64,000 nt of DNA from Scortum barcoo (taxonomy: Eukaryota > Chordata > Actinopteri > Centrarchiformes > Terapontidae), in contig CM041537.1 in the NCBI GenBank assembly GCA_023238725.1, forward strand, positions 29,174,009-29,238,008, in the 5' to 3' direction. Below are positions 33,995 to 48,248 of this stretch, piece by piece (position 1 is the first letter of the stretch; every line of letters starts with the position of its first letter). The notes under the pieces were generated by a model that had not been told where the DNA came from, searched no databases, and worked only from the letters and a program-made list of their open reading frames with translations. The translations under genes were made by a program, and so were the position numbers.

Positions 33995-35375
33995 CTGTGA
34001 GCTGGCTGAAAGAAGAGTGCGTCAGGTTTCTCTTTGTCCATACTGCAATTTCTCCACAGTCATTAACAGAAAAACAGTGTGTTTGAAGATGTTCATTCTT
34101 TACTAATGTCACTTTTTTAAAAAGAAAAGTCTGACTTGTTCCTGGTGAACTGTCACAGGCAGACAGTGTGAAGAAAGAAAAAACGCAATGCAAAACAATA
34201 GTGCCGAGCAATCCTTGATACAGCAAATTGAATTGTAAAATGCCTGTTATGGGGAAGAATCACGTCTTATTGTGTACCTTAGGGGCAGGCAGTGGAAAAA
34301 CTGTGAGCACAGTCATACACAAGCGTTAATCATAATGTGAATCTCTCTTTGCATTGTGTCTGTCTTTATGGTGGCAAAGAAACTGTCAGCACTGTCCTAT
34401 TTCTGCTTCGAAGCACCACTTTAGAGGCAAAACAAAAGAACAGTGGAATAGAAAGTAAAAAAAAAGAAAAAAAGATTCAGAAGGGATAAGGTGGAAGGTA
34501 CACAGGCAATAAAGAAAAAATGGGGGATGTGGGACAAACAAAAAGAGGACACAGTAGATTTATAAAGTTAGTACAAGAGCGATAAAGAGAAAGATAAAGA
34601 GTGAAGGAGAGGAGAGGAAGTTAGCGGACAGCTTGCTTCCCCTCTCTCCTCAGCTCTGCTGGCTGAGTGTTTAACAGATGGAGGATGACAGCGGATGCTT
34701 AATGAGGTTTCAGGCACATAGGCAGTAACCTGCTCCGCCAGGAAAAGAAACACATGGGTAACTATTCCTCAACACTTGGAGAGTCCCTCCTACTGAGATA
34801 CGCACATTTGTCAATTACCTCACACCAGCCTGGGCCACTGTTTTCAACACTTCCCAAGAGGCTGCATGCCAGAAAATAATAAGCAGTTTTATATTTGACT
34901 AATGCAGATAACCACAAGTACCTTTACGGCTGTGTTTTCACAGTGCAGTCACCACGTACAGTGCCAGGTCTTGTGTACATGGAGAGTGAGGATGTTGCCA
35001 AGGGCACATGTTGGTTTCATTTCATGTGTAAAGGAAGAGGAGAGACCAGAGGGAGTGGTGATTAATTGTTGCATCAAATTTATTTTCTCTTTGTATTTGT
35101 CATGCTGCATCTCACCTTAGATGCAGATAATTTTTCTTGGCATCACACATTGTAGCTCTTTGTCATATTTTGGAATGGAAGTAGTTTTGGTTTGCAGTTT
35201 GCAGTTAGTTTGTTTGAACCAAATGAATCTCCTGCTGTTACTTACAGTGTGAAAACACCTTTTCACCAGTTATGGTATGGACTTCCTCCATCACAGCTTT
35301 GTGCTTAAAATAGTGTGTGGTGTTTGGCTAATTAGACTTCTCCTGGGCAAACTGTCGGTTTCTGTTCTGACTCTG

Positions 35376-35470
35376 TGGCTCAGTGGTTCAGCTTCAGTTA
35401 TAACAAGAAGTTCAGGGTTCATGCTTCAAGTCTGCCAACATCCCTCTTGGTTCATAAAATACTGCTTCTG
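35376..35470 (+). repeat. Possible tRNA-derived SINE head
   Basis: 'gtggctcagtggttcagc' at 35376-35393 resembles a pol III A box, and 'cagggttcatgcttcaag' at 35413-35430 resembles a B box about 35 bases downstream. This is the spacing seen in tRNA-derived SINEs. No cloverleaf or clear tail is visible. Confidence 0.42.
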
Positions 35471-35614
35471 TCGCCCTTTATCAGTACATTTACATTTCTA
35501 ACTTGCTGATATGATGCTTTTATTCACATACGCTACAATAATATTTCAGACAGCAGTTTTCTTCCAACATTTTAGCAACAGTTGGAGGAAGGCCTTTTTT
35601 TCTGTATCATTAAG

Positions 35615-35940
35615 ACAGTTCCCTTGTGCGTAAAGTCACATCCATAAAGAAATGGCTTGACCTAACGCCTTTGGGACAAACTGGAATGCTGACTCTGAAC
35701 CAGGCCTTATCACCCAACATCAGTGTTGGACTTACTAATGTTCCTGCACCTGCTGGGATCAAATCCTTGCAGCAGCTAGAAACTTGTGATAACCCCACAC
35801 ATAACACCGAAACTAGAGAAGCTGAGGCTGTTATAGCACCAGAGTAATGACCACGGTTCTGGAACAAAATGCTCAAATAATAATGATGTTTGGGTGCCCT
35901 TATACTTTATGGTGTATATATTGAAGGATCATCTTTAAAT
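35615..35940 (+). mobile_element. Tc1/mariner transposon relic (different family)
   Basis: 35623-35660 ('gtgcgtaaagtcacatccat' and onward), 35665-35720 and 35800-35830 match in order a fish Tc1/mariner family I recall. Read in the coding phase, 35668-35690 gives RLWDKLE, corresponding to 'HLWDELE' at the DDE signature, and the next stretch gives TRPYHPTSVLDL, corresponding to 'RARPSRPTSVSDL'. Stops (TGA) interrupt it. The right edge 'atactttatggtgtatata' at 35903-35921 resembles the family's terminal repeat. Left terminus and N-terminal half are missing, and there is an internal deletion before RLWDKLE. Confidence 0.75.
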
Positions 35941-38513
35941 GTTTCAGAAATCCATGGAATCTCATAAATGGTTATGACTTCTGTGTTTAATCCATATTTT
36001 TATGCGCATGGCATGTTCAGAACACAGAAAAACACAATTCACATAAGGTCAGCAGGTCGTAAGAGTCTCTCAGGACTGTAGTCAGGGCCTCATCTTTTGC
36101 TGACTCCTGATAAATATGCTTAACTCGTCATATACACACATCCCTGTTGTTTATTGTAATGTACTGGTATGTGCCATGTCATAATAGAATTTCTTTTACA
36201 GGCACATCTGCAGTGCTAGTCACCTGTCAGAAATGATTGGTGGGAAACGTGTCTTCTGCTGTGGCGTCAGTCAACTGTGACGCCCATAGTACAGAGCCAT
36301 GTTGGGAAACACATGTCCCATCTCAGTGCGGTCGTGGTATATTTTTGCAGCATCTGCAGCTTGCTTTCCAGCATAATGGCTGTCTCTGTGTGCGGGCCTC
36401 TGTTTTTGACATCCATAATTAGGTGGAGTGCAGCTGTGGCATGCGTGGGGAAATGTGGCATCACCTGAGGGTTAAACAGAGTTCAGCTCTTGATGGAAAA
36501 TGACATGCTCTGTTGGAGAGGTAACTGTTTTTTCCCCTTCTACTCTTTTTTTGTTTGACCTATCTTCTAGAATTACCAAGTCATCATGCATCATATACAT
36601 CACGTGTGCCTTTTACTCTTGGCACGAAATTCGATCTTAATAGAGCTGAGAAAAAAACAAACTGATAATCTAATGAGAACATTACTGGCTACGGCTCCAC
36701 TGATCTATGCAGTACAGAAACAGGAGTTATCTGTAAAACTACTCAACATGAAGAAACGGCAGCAAAGAAATAGACCACCGCAACTGAATAACCTAATGTG
36801 ACTATTTTAGACTACTTTTTCCTCCATATCTATCCTTTATATTTACTCTCTCTCCAGGGACCTGAGTGAGGGAGGTGATAATCTCAGTGTCTCATTAAGG
36901 CTTAAATTACAACGATAAGCATACAAGACTGTTAGGCATGTAGGTGACTTATTAAACTTCTTCAAGGCTTAAGGACTGCAATTCAGCTCGTACTTTGATC
37001 AGTAATTGCTGGCAACTTTCCCACAATTAATTGATTACTCCTGGGAAAACAGCGGATTTTTCTTCCTTCGCTTTGTGTGTGTGTGCTTTCTTTTTTATTT
37101 TACTCATCCTTTCCCAAGGTGATAATGAAGCACAAACTTAATCGTAGTGCTCCCAACCTCCCTCTCCCATTGGACTCATCTTGACTTGTAACTTTGTTGG
37201 AATGTCACGGTCCAGATAGAATTACAGACTGAGGCTGTTGGATACTGTGGGGATAAGAAAGCAGACTGCTGCTGTCTCCCATGGGATCCGCCAGCAATCT
37301 GCTGGAATCCCTTATTTTTCCCTCTGGGCCCCGAGGCCCTCCTTGTTAAAGTGGGTCCACTGAGAGCTGTCATCCACTTGGCAGGTGGAGAAGAGAAGAC
37401 AGTAGATGATCTAAGCGAAGCTTAGAGTGGCTAGAAGGCTTCATGTGTAAGCTCGTCATGTTGACATACCTGCTGCCTGGATGAACTCTGCCATGTTGTT
37501 AGAGCTGCTGTGTTTCCCCCCTAACTCCTTCTTTCAATGTCTGCAGTGTTTTTATCCATTTTGTGGACCATTTACTGCAGAGCACATGCACTGGTTCATA
37601 TTAGGGCTCCCTGAATAGATGCAAGTGGGCACGATTGTCTTTCCCATTATTTGGTCCCCTTCATAAATTTATAGTATACTTTTTGATGGCTGCATCAACA
37701 TTTTACGAGTTTTTCAGAAATGTATAATAATATGAATAGAAGGCCCACTAAATCCAATGTAATATGACTGTATGTATTACTACCCAATATAATTAAATCT
37801 TCTTTATAGAAAAGGACATGTAGGCTACCACTGTTTCTCACTCTGCTGTTTAACAGATCATTGTACCAACAGCTACTGGTGCTGAAATGAAGTTTCCATT
37901 ATTTCATGGGCAGTTCTGACAGAGAAATTATGTCTTTTGTCAGGTGATTCTGGCTTTCACTACACTTTGACTCAACAGGAAGCCTAATGATTGATCTGAG
38001 AGCTCATGTCCAATCCCTCCACATCTGGAGGAAATTAAAAATCAATGTCGGTATGTGCCAGCTGCTGGGTTTCTGTTGACTAGTGCAAAGGCCAGGGTTG
38101 CTATCAATGGCAGCAACTGCAATGTTAACAAAACTGTCTAGTGCATTCCTATTTGAACTGAACAAAATCATTTACACACAAATCCCCAATTCCTGAATTG
38201 CTTTTTTAATTAATTGCTTTTTCTTAGTTTTTTTTCCCCTCATTCATTTGATTTTACAATGCTTACATGCAAAAGTACTACAGACTCAAATTAATCAACA
38301 CTGTTAACTACATTGCAATTCAACCACTTTTAAAAAAGAGTAGTCATCCAGTAATGTTCATGGGTGATATTTTTTAACAAATCAGCATTATGATGTAATT
38401 ATCTCAGCATTCTTTGATCTGTTTATTGTAATTAAATGACATTAAAATCTGTTTATTTTCTGTTTACTGCTGTAATAAGTGGTGTCTGCAGAGTTAAGGT
38501 TAACGAACAATGA

Positions 38514-38571
38514 ACACACACCACAACACACACTCACAACTTGACACACACCACAACACACACTCAACTTG
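38514..38571. repeat. Two-unit CA-rich tandem repeat
   Basis: A 30-base unit (38514-38543) followed by a 28-base unit (38544-38571) that differs by one 'ca' step. Both end in 'aacttg'. Confidence 0.85.
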
Positions 38572-38760
38572 ACACATCAACACATACTCATAATATTCAG
38601 TCTAGTTCATGCTCTTTTCATCCAGCTAATGTCGCTCTGCTGAAACTTAGATAAACAACAGCTGGTGAAGCTGGTTAGTAAGCTATCAACATTTTTGAAC
38701 AACTTTATTGAGAAGCAAGCAATCAACATGACATGTGTAAATCAAGTTCACTGTTTTGGC

Positions 38761-38803
38761 CAGCTTGTGCCTAAACAGCTTGTGCCTAAACAGCTTGTGC
38801 CTA
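38761..38803. repeat. 15-bp tandem triplication
   Basis: 'cagcttgtgcctaaa' at 38761-38775 and 38776-38790, and a third copy from 38791 that diverges after 'cagcttgtgccta'. The units are identical, so it is recent. Confidence 0.92.
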
Positions 38804-41800
38804 TGGACAAATGTGAATAACAGAATGATGACCTCATGTGTCTCCCAGAAACAGGTTTCATTCTTTTCTGCATTTTCTGAATGTAAGATACAGAATCTTT
38901 AACAAAGTAGTCATTCTTACCTAAATCACGACATTTCCATAAATATAACCTTCATCAAAACCAAACCAAGTCATGTTTTTTTTTTTGCCTAACCCTAACA
39001 AAACCTTAGCCACAGCGTTGTCAGAACGTAAAAGTTTTTTTTTTTCCAGCAGGGTAACTGTTTTGAATGGCACAACAATGTCATCCAGCTGGTCAGATCC
39101 AAAAATGTTTCCATTTGGTGTTTTGGAGGGCATGAACCAATAACATATTTTGTTATGTGGAGCGCTCAGTGACGCTCTCAGTAAGTGTAACCCTTCTCTG
39201 TCATCACCTGGTGAAAGAACATTCAACCAATGGCTGCCACAAAGGCAGAAAAACATGTGTGCAATAGATTCTTATTAGGACTTGTTTGTTGATTTATTAT
39301 TAATCCAGTATCCCTACAGTGATATTTGTTAGATTAGATTGGTGTTGGACTTTTCTTTTGGGTCTAAACAGCGAAACCTCACTGTACTAACTAACTAACT
39401 ATGACTACAACTTGATACTTTAAGAATAGGGAGGCACTGGTTGTATCAATGTATCATTTATTCTTGCAACTTGATTGTTTGCAACTGACTGCAACCTACT
39501 GCTGCTCTTGTATTAAGCTGTTCAAGTGACTGAAAAATTTGTTACAATTGTGAGCATAAAGTTGTACTTCTGGCCACTTGGTCATCCAACAGCCAATAAA
39601 TAGACTGATGTTGTGTACCTTTGAAAATGCATCTACTAGAATGCAGCTGATAGAACAAAAAAAAGAACAAAACAGTGGCCCTATTGTCATTCCTTAGCTC
39701 CTTATCTCATGCCTCCCAAAACAATTCTCTTCCCTCTAATGAGCTACAGTTCCTGGTTTGTTACATTCATAATATGGTGTTTGTCATTACATAATGACAC
39801 TAATCCATTAGGTAAATTACTTCAAGGATGGTCACAAGAATAAGAGAGGAGTTTGGTCCTTACAGACTGATGGTAACGACTCTTAGAGGCTGGGTCTGAC
39901 ACAAAGAAACTAACATGTCAGAGCTGAAAGGCTTAAAGAGCAATCAAATTAAGTACGACATGGCCTAATGCTGCAGGAATCATCTGCAGTCTCAGCTACT
40001 GTTGGCTCTCAGTTCTGCACCACACAGTTGCATATTTGTAAGTGAGAGTGAAAGGCACTATTGGCCATAAGAGTCATTAATGTGTGTTGTATTTAACTTT
40101 TTAGCAGGACTATACATATTAAAGGGTATAAGTGCACTTCAGTTAGCCTGAATAGCTAAAGCAAAACTCAGCTGAGTCTATTTTTGTCTGCCCTGCCTCT
40201 GAGAAGCTTTCTCTGGTTGTTTCTTATAGATAGATGACAGTTTTCTGAAGGACAAACTTTTGAATTATGCTTGAGGCTCATTATGTTATCGTCATTAATA
40301 AAGTGCAATTCATTTTAAATAAAACCATTTCACACCTGAAGGGAGACCATAATAATGCTTCTGTAATATGTACTGGCTCGTCTCAGCAGAAGCATTGCTA
40401 TTGAAAAATAAGCTTTTCAGAGTTTGAGGGGAATGTTAAGTGCTGACTGACAAAGGTCTACCAGGAGACAGGTTAGTTGTAGGTCAGTACAAATTATCCC
40501 TCCATTAGCTTTCTTGCTGAGATGAACGTTGGCAAGCTGCTCTTTGGGCTGTTCAAACATCTGACTCAAGCAAACTTTTGGCTGTGTGATTCTTCTGTTA
40601 CGACAATAAATGACAGATTGCACAGTGACAATCAGAGCGTGTCAGCACATGAATTTGCTGTTTGGGTCCTTGACATCATGTATTTTACATGTACTTAGAG
40701 AACTAGAATCAGAAAAAACAGCCAACAAAAAGTATTTTAACAGAAAAGAAAACAGACCCTCAGATTGAAGTCAACAGGAGAAAACAGAGTATATTTGGCT
40801 CCTTCAACAAGGGAGAGGTGAGCTATTCCATGTTTAAACCAGAGAGCAACACCTGATTTGAGAGTTAATCATTAAGAAATACAAATTAAAAATTGCAAAT
40901 CTGATTCATTTCAGTCCATTGCTAGTTCAAGATATGTTCAGCATAATTATCTTCATACTATAACTGTTTACAGGGTTAATAATTCAGCAGCTATTTATTT
41001 GTGACAGTTATTTCATTTCACTGTTTCTGTGGCTGAGGAAGTAACATGCTGTATAACACGACTGAGCTAAAAAGAGTACTCTCAGTCACCAGTGAAGGGC
41101 TTCCAAACTAAAAGCAACTGATTTGGGAGGTAACGAGGGTGATTCTGTACAGTTCAGTGTGAAGATTTGGCTTTAAAGATCCATTTGTGCATGTACTGTA
41201 CACCTCTTGTCCCAATCAAAGGGGACTTTCAAAGGCTTATGACTTATAGTAACAATACAGTACAGTAGATTATCACAATTTTTGCCACCATGGGCAGATG
41301 TATCAGATGATAATTTTTTTTATTCATAACTGCATTGACACTATGTCCTTATAAATAAATTCTTTAAAATTTCATTAAACTTTTTCATTATTTTGTTAAT
41401 TATATACTGTTTCATGTGTGCAAAGTGACAGCACTGTACTGCTAAGTTATTAAAAAAATTATTATTGGTATTGGTTCTTAACGACAGGTGTCATATTGAT
41501 GCCGATACTGAATATCTAAAAAAATTAACACCTCCTTGTCCTTGATGTATTCCTTCTGAATAGCTGGAGTTTTTTTTTTGGAAGACAAAACATCTAATTT
41601 TGGTCCCTTACATCAGAATGCTCCCATCTGTTGTAGAGACTCACATATACTTCCTTTTTCAGACATATAGGTGTAAAACCACAGAAGGCATCCACGCACA
41701 CAGACGAGCACACAAACACCGTCATGCCTCGTCTTGCTAAACAGATTGCCTGTGTTGCAGAGCATGTGGGCTGGGTCCACTGAGAAATGTCTCTCTGTGG

Positions 41801-44800
41801 TGATGGAGTGTTTGCAATATCTGGTGGAAAACAAATGGCACTTCTTTGTGTGCAGGGACATGGGTGAACAAATTTTGCTTATGGTAACAACACACCCAGG
41901 CACTGACAGACAGATTCAGACAGACAAGCTTATGTACTTAATATACAACACTGTACTTGTATCACTATAAGGACGGTGTTCTGGCAACATTCACGTCCTA
42001 AACCCTTCTCTTTTTCTTTTTTGTGACAGTGTAATCGTTCATACCTTTTCAATATTGTGATATACAGATCTTTCTAAAATCTAAAATCACACACAAAACC
42101 CACAGTCTTAAGGACCAAGACTCAAGTTAGATGAGCTTCACAAGAGCCCACATGCCAGCCAAGTGTACACATACACACAGGCATGTCAAGCTGAGCAGTA
42201 ACCAGTGTTATATGAGGGGAAAACACAGAGTCTCCTCTTTGTTTCCAATGTCAGAAGGCATCAAGTTAAATGGGCAGATGCTTTTCACTCAACATATCCA
42301 TCAACACTCTAAACATAATATTGCCTTTCTACCTGGTCTGGGCATTCAAGCCCTCTGGAGAAAAAAAAAGATGTTTCAGAATGTTTCAGCCACATAACCT
42401 ACATGACATCTGGATGGAGAATATGTTTAGTTTGTATGTTATACAGTTCAGTAATGTTCCACTGTTTTTAATTTCCAAACATGTAAACACATTTATGAGT
42501 TAATGTAGATCTAATACCCCATATAAAAAAAAGCTTTGTAACTTTTCAAGTACTTCCAAAAAGAGGTGTGAAAGCAATTTGAGTGAATTTAACACCGTGA
42601 ATGCTTTAAAGGAGAGACTGTCCAAATATGTGCATCATTTAAAAACTTACAGTTTAAAATGTACACTTGTGCATATGGCAACAGTGCAAATAAATTCTAG
42701 AGGTAATACAAGAGTGCAGATCTTATAAAATATCTTCCCTGATGCAGTCATTCTGTGTTCAGTGCCTGATTGACATACGGAATAAGGGACTTCTTGTAGG
42801 TTGGTGGGGTCAAGGACGTCTGAGCACTTGTTTGTCTGCTGAGGGTCAAAGACTGACTCTAACTGGGAGGTCAGCTCCTGGGTTATATAATGTTGTTCAG
42901 AAGATACATGAGGTAGTGGGTCTTGCCTCTCTGTGAGGATTGCAAGTGCGTTCTTTAGGCCATTTCCTCATTAGCTGCAGTGTAAAGGAAAGCACCAGTG
43001 GAAGACTCTTTCCATCATTGCTTTCCTATGTACCATTAAAGGCGATTCACACAAATCATCATCTTGATGCTCCTCCTCCTGTGTCAACTCTCCAGATCTT
43101 ATTCTCTCCTCAGATTAGCAAATCCCAGCCACTGTTTACATGTTGTGTCAGCTATCGTGGCAGCACCATCTGGCTCACTCTGATACACCTGACAGCTTTA
43201 GGCAACACGGCTGGACAGCAGGGGAAAGTGGTGAGAGTTAGGGCACATTTGAGATCATCAGGAAGAGGGCTCCATCTGTGTGCAGCACAGTATCTAAAAA
43301 GAAACTTCACCCTGTATTGCTCTGATTTGAGGTTCAACCAGATGACTATTTCGTAAAGATTTACTGTAAGGGCCCTTGCGGGCAACAGACAGATTGCCAT
43401 GAAAGCAGCGGCAAGCTCCACAGAGAATGTGCTCTTTTTGTTTTTGATACCCCATATCCTTTCTTTAAGCAGCCCCTTCAGGGCAAATTTTACACTTTTT
43501 TGTCATAGTCCTGGAAACTCTCTGGAAGAGCAAAATCATGATTATGTGCTTAATTCTTTTGTGCTTTTTTGTAATGAACACTGCAGCCTCCAGGGATTTG
43601 GCCCTGTTTGCATTTGAGTTCTAATATTGTGAAGAACAGCAGAGTTTGAGCTGAGTCGGCTGTGTTTGAAGTGGTGTGTGTGTGTGTTTCAGGGTATGCT
43701 ACTGTGTATTTTAGGGGGAGCGTGCGGCATATTGACAGGCTGTATTTTTGTATGTCTGACCCTTCGAACCACCACACATTCATGCTGCTGCTCCCATGTG
43801 TTTGCCAACATCTCAAGGATTTTAGTGAGTGTGCTTCACTGTGGCCTCCAAGATTTTCACTCATACTGCACAGTGATTATACATTTTGAGTATAACTGTA
43901 TACAAGGACAATTTTTATCCGTCATGTAGATCAATTTTGCAATTCATTGTTTATGTATGGATGATACTATTACTGTATGGACACATACTGCTGTATGGAT
44001 GCTTACTGTGAAAGTCACAGTATTCAGGATTACAAGCGCTCTGATCAGCAAATATGTTGAATTTCACAGTAATATTAAACATGGCACTGTATTGAAGTTG
44101 AAATCTCACATACAGTGTTAGATGCATTTTGACTGTACTCTGCTGTATTTTTGTGTGATGATCTATCTGCATTATTTCCTGTCTGTCTGTGAAATTTTAG
44201 CCAGTTTCAATTCTCTTCGAACATGCTCAGCTTTCTCTAAACCTGTATTCTTGATTAATTGTCAGTCTGCTGTTTATTGGACCCCTTTTGACTATTCTAC
44301 CACTTTGTTCAGTTCAGTCTAATTTAGTTTTATTTTATGTGAATAACCATTGTGTTTGCCAACTGTTCGTACATAAATAACCTGCTCATCTCTGGATTGT
44401 TCCCATCTAAAATTTGAGTAATAATTATAATAATGGTAGGGCAGTGTGGTAAATGAATGTACATACATTTAGACTAATTAGAGAGAGTTTATGGTTATAT
44501 GCTGTTCTCTGTTCAGTGAAATTAGTATGTGGATCTCCTCAGCCCAAGAACTCAATGAATAAAAGGACCTTGGTACATTTATTTTACATGGTAGATAAAT
44601 ACAGGAAAAATATTACAGATTTATTTAGTTTAACAGGAGATGTAAATTCTATCCCGTTATCAGAAAGCAGTTGTAACTTAGTATGAATTTAAATGTATGT
44701 CTGAGCATTTGCATGCTACATGCTTTAACCTTTAATCTTCAGTAGAAATTTCCTCCATTAGATCCAACCCCCAAGCTGCAAGTGCAGGGTTTGAGGTCTC

Positions 44801-47800
44801 AGTAGAATAACACATACGCCAATTATAAATGTATGGTATTAAATATTTACCCATGAGATCTATGTTAACCACAGAACAGATAAAAGCTCCTAAATTGTAA
44901 GTATTTAATTTCATTTTATTTCATTTTATATGACCATATAACCATGTTGCAGCACCAGCAACCACTCTTCATTTGCTAAAATAAAGGATTGCATTCCCTG
45001 TAAGAGACGTGATCCCAAAATAGCCCAATAATTTCTGCAAAAATGTATATTTTCCTATATATTTAAGATTCTGAAATAAACCATACTCTCCTAAACCTAA
45101 AAAATCACCTGAATTCCACAGCTTAATTAAAACGCTGCCCCCAGCTGTGGTTCATCCAATCAGTGATCAACACAAATGAGGTCCATCACAGCAGGCAGTA
45201 TTGATGCCGCTTTTAAATTAATCAGTTATTGTCCAATATAAGAAAAATTGTGGCTCATGTTCAGTAAACATAAGACAAAAGCTGCATCACTGACCTTGAT
45301 CACATCACTGCTACCCGTGCCCTTGGTTTGGCCTATTCCTGTGAATGTAAAAGACAGACTATTAAAGGGAGGTTGAGGCATGTATGCTGCACTTTGCCAG
45401 TGCAGCACAGCCAAATTAAAAGGACATACATTTTAATAGGTACTGGCCTCATCCGTGGCAGTTACTACTATCTGATTAATGGCTCAACGCTCTCATTTCA
45501 ATAGCCCATGAATAATTCTGCTCTGGTGCCAAAGTCATGATTAAGTGTATTCATTGACAAGAAAAAAAGGGAAAACATAGATGTGTGAGCAGGACACTGT
45601 GAGAAGAGATTCATCTGGAGTACTTGAGGACAAAATTGGCGGCTACACAAGTACACAAGCACGTCTGGAAACTCAGATTCTTTTCAGATGTAGCTTTTCT
45701 GCACAATGATATCATTTCACTGTACAAAAAAAATAAATAAATAACAGCATGACTAACATGACAAACACAACATGACTACTGATCTTCAAGTTTGATTTGA
45801 ACACCATCAAAAAATATAATTTTCACTTTTACTTTTATATTGGCTTACGATTTATTTTGTTTGGAGAATTAAGGCTGCAGCCAATCAAAAATGCTCATGC
45901 ACACAATTTTGATTGAATCTATGGCCCACTGAAGAATGCCTGTAGCATTTGCAGTATTATTATCAGGTGTCAGCAGCAACTTTCCCGGAAAAATCGCAGC
46001 GCATAAAGCAGCAAGTTTTTTAACTCACTCCTCTCTGTAAGGCAGTATACAGTTTTTCTTGTCTCTGCTTGTCTTGTGAACTTTGGCCAAACTAACAAAG
46101 ATAAAAAATACTAATGACTTAAGATGATGAAACTGGAATTGAACTGAAGTGAGGTCTAAAAAAACACCTGCAATTACTTATTATCACCAAAAGTGCTGCA
46201 AATTAAAAGAACATCTTTATAACTTTTACAAAGCTGGAAACAAAAAATGTTGGCTTAGACCAATTATTTTTTATTAAAATTAAAATAAAAACAACATTTT
46301 TTGTAGATCAATTAACAAATTGTCTTAGTTGTATCACAATCCAGAATAGGGATCCAGTGAACAGGGACCTTCTTTTTGGAATTCATTTCAGTGAACACAG
46401 TGTCTGCATTAAAGCATCACAAAGTTACATTAACACTGTGTAATAGTTTCTTTTTAAGGACAAACCATTTATTTATAAAAGTAGCAACACTGCACTCATT
46501 AGAAAAAGCAGCACTGGTCAGTTGACATTTAAATCTATTTTTGTTTCTCCAAACTTCTCACAGCCCAGGTGGATAGTTACGTGTGTGACCTTAATTATCC
46601 ATTTATCTGAACTATGATGTTTTAGTCGCCTAAATTAAACCAAGCATTAACACTGAATCTTTTTTTTTTTTTAATGTCACCTGGGGTCTTTTTGGAAGGC
46701 ACTGACAAAGGATTTTATCTCTTTAGTGGGCCTTGTTAAATGTTCATGCCATGTAAGATGGAGGACTTAAATAGAAAGTGTTCAAATACAGTAAGTAGTG
46801 CCATGACATCAAAGGTATCAACAGTGCTCAGAGAGCAGAAGATAATGTTGACTTGCAAACTGTCCATGGAAACGGGTAATTTTCTCTGTCTAGAATGAGA
46901 CCAGACCCCTGAAAGAGTTCAAATCAGCTCTGCCATCAGCCACTTAAAGGACATGTAGACCGGAGTAGAGCACACTCTGTTGCCATGACAGGGCTGTTGG
47001 GTGGCCAGCAGATAGCTCTGGCTGCCATCTGCGACATTCAGCTGCTCATTGTAGCTTTAACTTTATTACAGGGAGCTCAAGGTGTATAACTACCCACTCC
47101 TGCTGGCACAGCTATGCATTCATGTGATAAATAAACTCCTGTGTTAGCCATCAGGAGAAGAAATCTGTGTATTTTTTTTGCTGCTTAAGATATTCCTTCT
47201 CTTCTCTTCTCCCCCCTTCTCCTCGCCCTGACTGTTTTTTTTATTTTTACTGTGTGTCAACTGCTGTTGCATCAAATCAAGTTAGATGATAGAATATGTG
47301 TTGCTGTTTAAATGCTAATTTCACTTCCTCTGCTGAGATAAGTTTTCTCTCTCTCTGGTGAGGTGGCAGTAAAACAGCCAGCTTATCTCTTGCTGGGCTG
47401 CAGTTCATGTTCAGGTAGCGGGAGTTAATATCGTATGCAGATGACGACTGCAGTGAGAGAAATATGGGAGGCAAAGCTGCTCTGAGATAAGCGCACCCTT
47501 CAATTAACTGTCAAAATCAATTCTCTATTGGTAAAAATAGGACATAGAACAGCCTCTTTTTTTTTCCCTTTCTCTCCCCTCAATCCCACACATACAGAGA
47601 CACCTACACACATCTTTTAACTACCAGTGTACAATTGTCACCTTGCACTCATGGCCACCATATAAAAGACATATACATGTCTGTATTTGCAGTATAGGTC
47701 TATGTATAGATGTGGTGGCAGCAGAGTCCATCAGACACAATGCCTTCTTCCAAAGAGATGTACAGTAAACTTGTGAAGGTGCCTATCAGCAGTGTCTTTT

Positions 47801-48228
47801 GTTTGTGTTTTTTCGCTGTATTGTCGAAAGGACCATATGTTTTCCTTGGCAATCAGCCTCCCTTGATAACGACATTGGAGTGCAGTGATTGTGTTCTCGT
47901 CTTGTGCAGATATTGCAACGTTACACCGAGGAACTGAATCTCTGAGCAGCTGGAAGGCATCTGCTGCTGAAGTGTGGTCTTTTGTTTGTGCGGTACATCA
48001 GTATGTGTTTCACTTATTTGCAAATGCCTGCAGTGTTGTTTTTGTCTTAGCCCTCATTTGTGGCACTTTTTAAACTCATTTTTGGAGCTAAGCAGCGCTT
48101 CTTAAATTTACTGCAGAGCTTTTTTTATTTGTTTAAAGCTTTGTAGTTTTTCCTCAAGACTAAAGTCTGTCATCTGTAATCAGCTCAGTATCACCTACAG
48201 TCAGTCAGTCAGCCTGGCCCCCCTACAG

Positions 48229-48248
48229 TTTTTTTTTTTTTTTTTTTT
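48229..48248. repeat. Poly-T run
   Basis: Twenty consecutive T bases. No retroposon recognised on either side. Confidence 0.9.

Larger units (their letters stand above)
30097..35375. other. Intergenic, no gene recognised
   Basis: No exon supported. It holds (CA)n at 33607-33631, a TC-rich run at 33929-33994 and a GC/CpG-rich patch at 33720-33870 next to them. A compact, moderately GC-rich piece at 30640-30910 has no repeat character. The 114- and 117-codon frames at 33.7-34.1 kb on the two strands overlap the TC run and the GC patch and look compositional. Confidence 0.45.

Noticed and set aside
33697..34106. Overlapping 114- and 117-codon frames on opposite strands
   Set aside because: Both cover the TC microsatellite and the CpG-rich patch. 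Arg/Glu and Leu/Ser/Cys repeats are compositional.
36586..36801. 72-codon plus frame with a basic C-terminus
   Set aside because: AT-rich chance frame, no Kozak or splice evidence.
38921..39256. 111-codon open frame on the minus strand
   Set aside because: It runs through poly-T/poly-A stretches (giving Lys runs), has no known domain and no splice or promoter support.
42940..43356. 138-codon open frame on the plus strand
   Set aside because: Longest frame outside the retrotransposon, but composition is like the surroundings, the opposite strand is also open, and no domain is recognisable.
44453..44686. 78-codon plus frame with a plausible globular composition
   Set aside because: No family match and no flanking support. 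Could be chance or an unrecognised element fragment.
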